This document shows, one piece after another, positions 61,731 to 64,000 of a DNA stretch of 64,000 bases (position 1 is its first letter; every line of letters begins with the position of its first letter). The DNA is from Natronosporangium sp035305625. Its GTDB lineage: Bacteria > Actinomycetota > Actinomycetes > Mycobacteriales > Micromonosporaceae. Under the pieces are notes generated by a model. That model made no database searches and had not been told where the DNA came from. It saw nothing but the letters and a program-made list of their open reading frames with translations. The stretch covers positions 806,001 through 870,000 of the forward strand of contig CAWEKD010000007.1 of the NCBI GenBank assembly GCA_963809545.1, in the 5' to 3' direction. The translations under genes and the position numbers were made by a program.

Positions 61731-64000
61731 GTGTCCAGGGACGAGTTGCAGGCGGAACAGACCTACATCTCCGGGTTGTACGAGCGGCTGGATGCGCTGA
61801 CCGCACGGACCGAACAGCGGTTGGCCGCGACCATCCGCCAGCATTCCGATACCCCGACGGGCCTGACCGAGCGGGACCTGATGGTGGCGCGCCACACCGA
61901 ACAGCTCCAGCGGTTCCGGGCGGCGTCCCACGGGCTGTGCTTCGGTCGGATCGACCTGGCCGAGGGCGAACAGCGTTATATCGGACGGTTGGGCCTCTTC
62001 GATGAGGAAGATGACCATCGGCCGCTCCTGATCGACTGGCGGGCGCCGGCGGCGCGGCCGTTCTACCTGGCCACCGGGGCGGACCCGCAAGGGGTGTGGC
62101 GACGTCGCCACATCCGGCTGCGGGACCGCACCGTGGTGGGGATCCAAGACGACTTGCTGGACCTGACCGCCGCGGACCGGGCCGACCGGCCGTCGTTGTC
62201 CGGTGAGTCTGCGCTGCTGGCGGCCCTGACCGCCCGCCGTACCGGCCGGATGGCCGACATCGTGGCCACCATCCAAGCCGAGCAGGACCGGGTGATCCGA
62301 TGCGATCACGACGGGGTGCTGGTGGTGGAGGGCGGGCCGGGGACCGGGAAGACCGCGGTCGCGCTGCACCGGGCGGCCTATCTGCTCTACACCCACCGGG
62401 AGCAGCTGGCCAGCCGAGGGGTGCTGGTGGTCGGGCCGAACCCGACCTTCCTGCGCTACATCGACCAGGTGCTGCCGTCGCTGGGGGAGACCTCCGTGGT
62501 GCTGTCCACGATCGGCGACCTGTTCCCGGGGATCCGGGCCCGGCGGGTGGAATCGTGGCGGACCACCGAGGTCAAGGGCCGCCCGGAGATGGTGGACGTG
62601 ATGGCCGCGGCGGTCCGCCAGCGCCAGTTGGTGCCGGAGCAGCCGTGGCCGGTGGAGCTGAGCGACCAGCACGCCGGCCTGGGCTACCAGACCGAGACCC
62701 TCCACGTGACTCCGGAACTGGCCGCCCAGGCCCGGGAGCAGGCCCGCCGGTCGAAGCTGCCGCACAATCAGGCCCAGGAGGTGTTCCGCCGGGCACTGAT
62801 CGACGGGCTGGCGCGGCAGCTGGCGGAGCGGCTCGGGCACGACCCGTGGGCGGACGATCCGCTGGGAGGGGACGACGCCCCCGGGGCCGGCGCCCTGCTG
62901 TTGTCCGAGGGCGACATCGCCCGGATCGCCAGCGAGCTGGCCACCGATCCGGCGGTGGCCCGGGCGGTGGCGCAGCTGTGGCCGCTCCTCACTCCCGAAC
63001 AGCTCCTCACCGACCTGTACGCCTCGCGGGACCGGCTGGCCGCGGCCGCGCCGGAGCTGTCCGACGCGGACCGGGAAGCGCTGTACCGCCTCCCGGGAGG
63101 CGGCTGGTCCCCGGCGGACGTACCGCTGCTGGACGAGGCGGCCGAGTTGCTCGGGGAAGACAGCCGGGAGCTGCGAGCCCGGCAGGAGGCGGCTCGACGG
63201 CTCCGGGAGCGGCAGCTCGAGTACGCCCAGGGGGTGCTGGACATCGCCGCCGGGTCCGGCTCGATCGACAACGAGGACGAGCTCGACCCGGAAATCCTGT
63301 CCGCAGTAGACATCCTGGACGCGTCCGCGCTCGCGGAGCGACAGCAGTGGCGCGAGGTCCGCAGCATCGCCGAACTGGCCGCGGCCGACCGGCGGTGGGC
63401 GTTCGGGCACGTGATCGTGGACGAGGCGCAGGAGTTGTCGCCGATGGCGTGGCGGATGCTGATGCGCCGGTGCCCGAGCCGGTCCATGACCGTGGTGGGT
63501 GACCTGGCCCAGACCGGGGACCCGGCCGGCACCTCCTCCTGGGAGGAGGTGCTCGCCCCGTACGTGGGTGACCGGTGGCGGCGGGAGCGGTTGACCGTCA
63601 ACTACCGCACCCCGGAGTCCATCATGAAGGTGGCCACCGCCGCGCTGGCCTCCCGCGCGCCGGACGCCGTCGCGACCGTCCCCCGCTCGATTCGGGACGG
63701 CGAGGTCCCGCCCCGGCGTCGGCAGGTGCCCGCGGCTGAGCTGGCCGACCGGCTGCCGGAGCTCGTCGCCGCGGAGGCGGCCACGGTTACCGGTGGGCGC
63801 CTGGCGGTGATCGTGCCGGAGGCCGACCTGGAGCGGCTCGCCGCCGCGATCGCCACTCGCGTGCCGGACCTCGGCGTGGGTTCGGATCCGGAGGCGCTGG
63901 ACCGCCCGGTGGGGGTGCTGCCGGTCAACCGGGTCAAAGGGCTGGAGTTCGACGCGGTGGTGGTGGTCCGCCCCGAAGCGCTCCTGGTCGACTCGCCTCG
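61731..64000 (+). CDS. HelD-type RNA polymerase-associated helicase (5' part)
   Basis: 756 residues are visible before the window ends. The superfamily I protein has an N-terminal coiled-coil arm (about 1-60, LQAEQTYISGLYERLDALTA), FGRIDLAEGEQRYIGRLG and LLIDWRAPAARPFY, which are HelD hallmarks. Walker A is VVEGGPGTGKTAVALHRAAY (about 203), the DEAQ-type Walker B is HVIVDEAQELSPMAWRML (about 562), and NYRTPESIM and NRVKGLEFDAVVVV are the later motifs. HelD binds RNA polymerase and recycles stalled complexes; actinobacterial forms can also affect rifamycin sensitivity. GTG at 61731 has GGAAGGG 7 nt upstream. There is no evident functional tie to the ESX genes. Confidence 0.92.
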   Translation, partial: MSRDELQAEQTYISGLYERLDALTARTEQRLAATIRQHSDTPTGLTERDLMVARHTEQLQRFRAASHGLCFGRIDLAEGEQRYIGRLGLFDEEDDHRPLLIDWRAPAARPFYLATGADPQGVWRRRHIRLRDRTVVGIQDDLLDLTAADRADRPSLSGESALLAALTARRTGRMADIVATIQAEQDRVIRCDHDGVLVVEGGPGTGKTAVALHRAAYLLYTHREQLASRGVLVVGPNPTFLRYIDQVLPSLGETSVVLSTIGDLFPGIRARRVESWRTTEVKGRPEMVDVMAAAVRQRQLVPEQPWPVELSDQHAGLGYQTETLHVTPELAAQAREQARRSKLPHNQAQEVFRRALIDGLARQLAERLGHDPWADDPLGGDDAPGAGALLLSEGDIARIASELATDPAVARAVAQLWPLLTPEQLLTDLYASRDRLAAAAPELSDADREALYRLPGGGWSPADVPLLDEAAELLGEDSRELRARQEAARRLRERQLEYAQGVLDIAAGSGSIDNEDELDPEILSAVDILDASALAERQQWREVRSIAELAAADRRWAFGHVIVDEAQELSPMAWRMLMRRCPSRSMTVVGDLAQTGDPAGTSSWEEVLAPYVGDRWRRERLTVNYRTPESIMKVATAALASRAPDAVATVPRSIRDGEVPPRRRQVPAAELADRLPELVAAEAATVTGGRLAVIVPEADLERLAAAIATRVPDLGVGSDPEALDRPVGVLPVNRVKGLEFDAVVVVRPEALLVDSP

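Overview
This is a very GC-rich actinobacterial window. The order rho-thrB, thrC-hom-lysA-argS, a class II-type HelD, SARP/BTAD regulators and a complete ESX-type secretion core point to the Micromonosporaceae or a close relative. The family placement is inferred from gene order and product types; no alignment was run. Coding density is high. No intergenic gap exceeds about 300 bp (the largest is 22064-22327), and no insertion sequence, transposase, CRISPR array or rRNA was seen.

Left third (1-17.5 kb), mostly housekeeping. In order: the 5' end of a truncated haemoglobin gene, rho with a clear intrinsic terminator, thrB, and an inserted four-gene block (MFS exporter, PP-loop ATPase-like protein, small coiled-coil protein, second MFS exporter). 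Then come thrC, hom, lysA and argS (threonine/methionine/lysine branch and Arg-tRNA synthetase), a DUF3105-DUF305 pair, tRNA-Arg(CCG), a YciO/Sua5-family gene and a third MFS transporter.

Middle (17.6-41.8 kb), an accessory locus. Rightward genes encode a ClpC-like double AAA+ unfoldase, a beta-helix protein fused to an EccA/CbxX-type AAA+ ATPase, and a membrane-anchored GH18-fold protein whose catalytic acids are replaced. A leftward operon faces them: a possible 51-aa Cys4 mini-protein, a YbaB-like protein, a small WXG100-like protein, a giant protein gene and a tandem-SseB protein. The giant gene spans about 16.6 kb. It is interrupted by one -1 frameshift near 27322 and would encode about 5,531 aa if repaired. 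It has a WXG100/CpnT-like N-terminal helical region, a membrane segment, Ala/Pro/Ser-rich linkers, five copies of a DP-(L/V)-A plus coiled-coil plus alpha/beta module, and a long central region of unknown fold.

Right third (41.8-64 kb), a type VII (ESX) secretion system. It contains two candidate helical-hairpin substrates, a mycosin-family protein in which all three catalytic residues are replaced, an Esx (WXG100) pair, a 1,009-aa SARP/NB-ARC/TPR regulator, EccE with a coupled accessory protein, EccB and EccD (leftward), EccC (rightward), a membrane-anchored BTAD protein, and the 5' part of a HelD-type helicase.

Reading the locus together (inference): EccB/C/D/E and the pseudo-mycosin form the inner-membrane channel. 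The Esx pair, the WXG100-like protein, the 270- and 701-aa helical proteins and the giant protein are likely substrates. The ClpC-like and EccA-like ATPases and the SseB and YbaB proteins are candidate handling or chaperone factors. The SARP-type and BTAD proteins are candidate regulators. The most unusual points are the giant frameshifted substrate with its repeated module, and two apparently dead enzymes (mycosin and GH18) in one secretion locus.
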